A stretch of DNA of 6,355 nucleotides, taken from positions 1 through 6,355 of the forward strand of contig SXNB01000255.1 of the NCBI GenBank assembly GCA_005777205.1, in the 5' to 3' direction. This stretch comes from Burkholderiales bacterium. GTDB taxonomy: Bacteria > Pseudomonadota > Gammaproteobacteria > Burkholderiales > SG8-39. Both the position numbers and the translations under genes were made by a program. Below the pieces are notes generated by a model. It searched no databases, was not told where the DNA came from, and saw only the letters and a program-made list of their open reading frames with translations. Shown piece by piece: positions 5,523 to 6,355 of this stretch; positions within the stretch are counted from its first letter, which is position 1, and every line of letters starts with the position of its first letter.

Positions 5523-6355
5523 ATGTCCCGCCTCGTTCCGCCGCACGGTGCCCCGACCCTGAAACCGCTACTGCTTGAAGGACGATTGCACGACGAAGCC
5601 CTGGCGTGCGCGCAGTCCCTGCCGCGCCTGACGGTGTCCTCGCGTGAGAAGGGCGATCTGATCATGCTGGGCATCGGTGGCTTCACGCCGCTGGAGGGCT
5701 TCATGACGCGCGCCGACTGGCAGAGCGTGTGCGATGGCTATCGAACCGCGGCGGGCCTGTTCTGGCCGATCCCGATCACGCTGTCGGCAGATCCGGCGCG
5801 CGCGGAATCGATCCGCGTCGGCGACAAGATCGCGCTTGCCGATCCCGAGGGCGGCGCGCTGCTCGCGACCCTGAAGGTGAACGAGAAGTACGCCATCGAC
5901 AAGGCGCACGAGTGCCGGTCGGTTTTCCGCACCACGGACCCGAAGCACCCCGGCGTAGCGATGGTGATGGCGCAGCCGGAGGTGAACCTGGCCGGATCGG
6001 TGCAGGTGCTTTCGGACGGCGGCTTCAAGGCGAAGTACGGCGAACTGTTCCTGACGCCTGCCGAAACCCGCGCCGCATTCGAGCGCCTGGGCTGGTCGCG
6101 CGTCGCAGCGTTCCAGACCCGCAATCCGATGCACCGTTCACACGAGTACCTGGCGAAGGTGGCGGTCGAGACCTGCGACGGGGTGCTGGTCCACTCGCTG
6201 CTGGGCAACCTCAAGCCCGGCGACATCCCGGCGGAGGTGCGCACGCGCGCGATCGCGGTGCTGATCGAGAACTACTTCCGGCCCGGAACCGTGCTGCAGG
6301 CCGGCTATCCGCTGGACATGCGCTACGCCGGGCCGCGCGAGGCGCTGCTGAACGC
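5523..6355 (+). CDS. sat: ATP sulfurylase (sulfate adenylyltransferase), cut by the right edge
   Basis: Enzyme of the homo-oligomeric Sat family, interconverting APS plus pyrophosphate with ATP plus sulfate. In sulfur oxidisers it runs toward ATP in the cytoplasm as the last step of the APS route from sulfite; in other settings it makes APS. 277 codons are visible. Seen: LTVSSREKGDLIMLGIGGFTPLEGFM from about residue 36, the N-terminal beta-barrel with the family's GGFTPLEGFM block; QTRNPMHRSHEY (198-209), the nucleotide-binding motif with Gln198, Arg200, Asn201, His204 and His207; and AGYPLDMRYAGPREALLNA at the edge. The GRDHAG block should follow outside the window. The ATG at 5523 is the first start after an in-frame TGA at 5496; the ribosome site is weak. 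It is not the CysDN type of ATP sulfurylase. Placement beside a soxCD-less sox cluster supports an energy-conserving role, which is inferred. Confidence 0.95.
   Translation, partial: MSRLVPPHGAPTLKPLLLEGRLHDEALACAQSLPRLTVSSREKGDLIMLGIGGFTPLEGFMTRADWQSVCDGYRTAAGLFWPIPITLSADPARAESIRVGDKIALADPEGGALLATLKVNEKYAIDKAHECRSVFRTTDPKHPGVAMVMAQPEVNLAGSVQVLSDGGFKAKYGELFLTPAETRAAFERLGWSRVAAFQTRNPMHRSHEYLAKVAVETCDGVLVHSLLGNLKPGDIPAEVRTRAIAVLIENYFRPGTVLQAGYPLDMRYAGPREALLN

Noticed and set aside
5393..5704. N-terminal extension of the LysR protein by about 100 residues
   Set aside because: The extension would overlap sat and has no resemblance to LysR N-termini, which begin directly before the helix-turn-helix, as at 5392.
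5568..6244. Minus-strand open frames opposite sat
   Set aside because: Antisense to a gene with complete Sat motifs; the products have no recognisable features.
1..6355. CRISPR arrays, insertion sequences, tRNA or rRNA genes, integration sites
   Set aside because: No direct repeat series, terminal inverted repeats, transposase-like protein or structured RNA pattern was seen; the window is almost entirely coding and no gap exceeds 130 bp.

Overview
The window is high-GC, gene-dense DNA from a sulfur-oxidising proteobacterium, most likely a betaproteobacterium. The evidence is the tight soxY-soxZ-soxA-soxX-soxB order, a SoxA with one haem instead of two, and a prokaryotic ATP sulfurylase next door. 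The lineage is inferred from protein features and gene order; no database was searched.

Layout, from the right. A 130-bp divergent intergenic region (5393-5522) separates sat (plus strand, ATP sulfurylase, cut by the right edge) from eight minus-strand genes. These are a LysR-type regulator (4484-5392), a cytoplasmic single-domain rhodanese (4080-4475), a secreted dienelactone-hydrolase-like protein with an altered catalytic triad (3202-4095), then after a 99-bp gap soxY (2644-3102), soxZ (2317-2631), soxA (1478-2281), soxX (835-1467) and soxB (1-822, cut by the left edge). The gap before soxY holds a plausible sigma-70-like promoter flanked by a 13-nt imperfect inverted repeat, so soxYZAXB probably has its own regulated promoter.

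How it works together. SoxAX joins thiosulfate to the C-terminal Gly-Gly-Cys-Gly-Gly arm of SoxY, held by SoxZ, and SoxB hydrolyses the terminal sulfone to sulfate. No soxCD is visible in its frequent position near soxYZ. If it is absent from the genome, the sulfane sulfur on SoxY would have to be passed to another route. The rhodanese (cytoplasmic sulfur transfer) and Sat (ATP and sulfate from APS and pyrophosphate) would fit a cytoplasmic sulfite/APS branch.

Points for a second look: soxB has no ATG, GTG or TTG at the Tat-signal start and probably begins at CTG; the hydrolase-like protein has Thr and Arg where the nucleophile and catalytic His are expected; SoxX carries a lipobox and a long N-terminal extension; the LysR gene looks leaderless; and soxA has an 8-G run in its signal peptide. 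The sox system itself is well known. The least explained parts are the hydrolase-like gene and the soxY control region.
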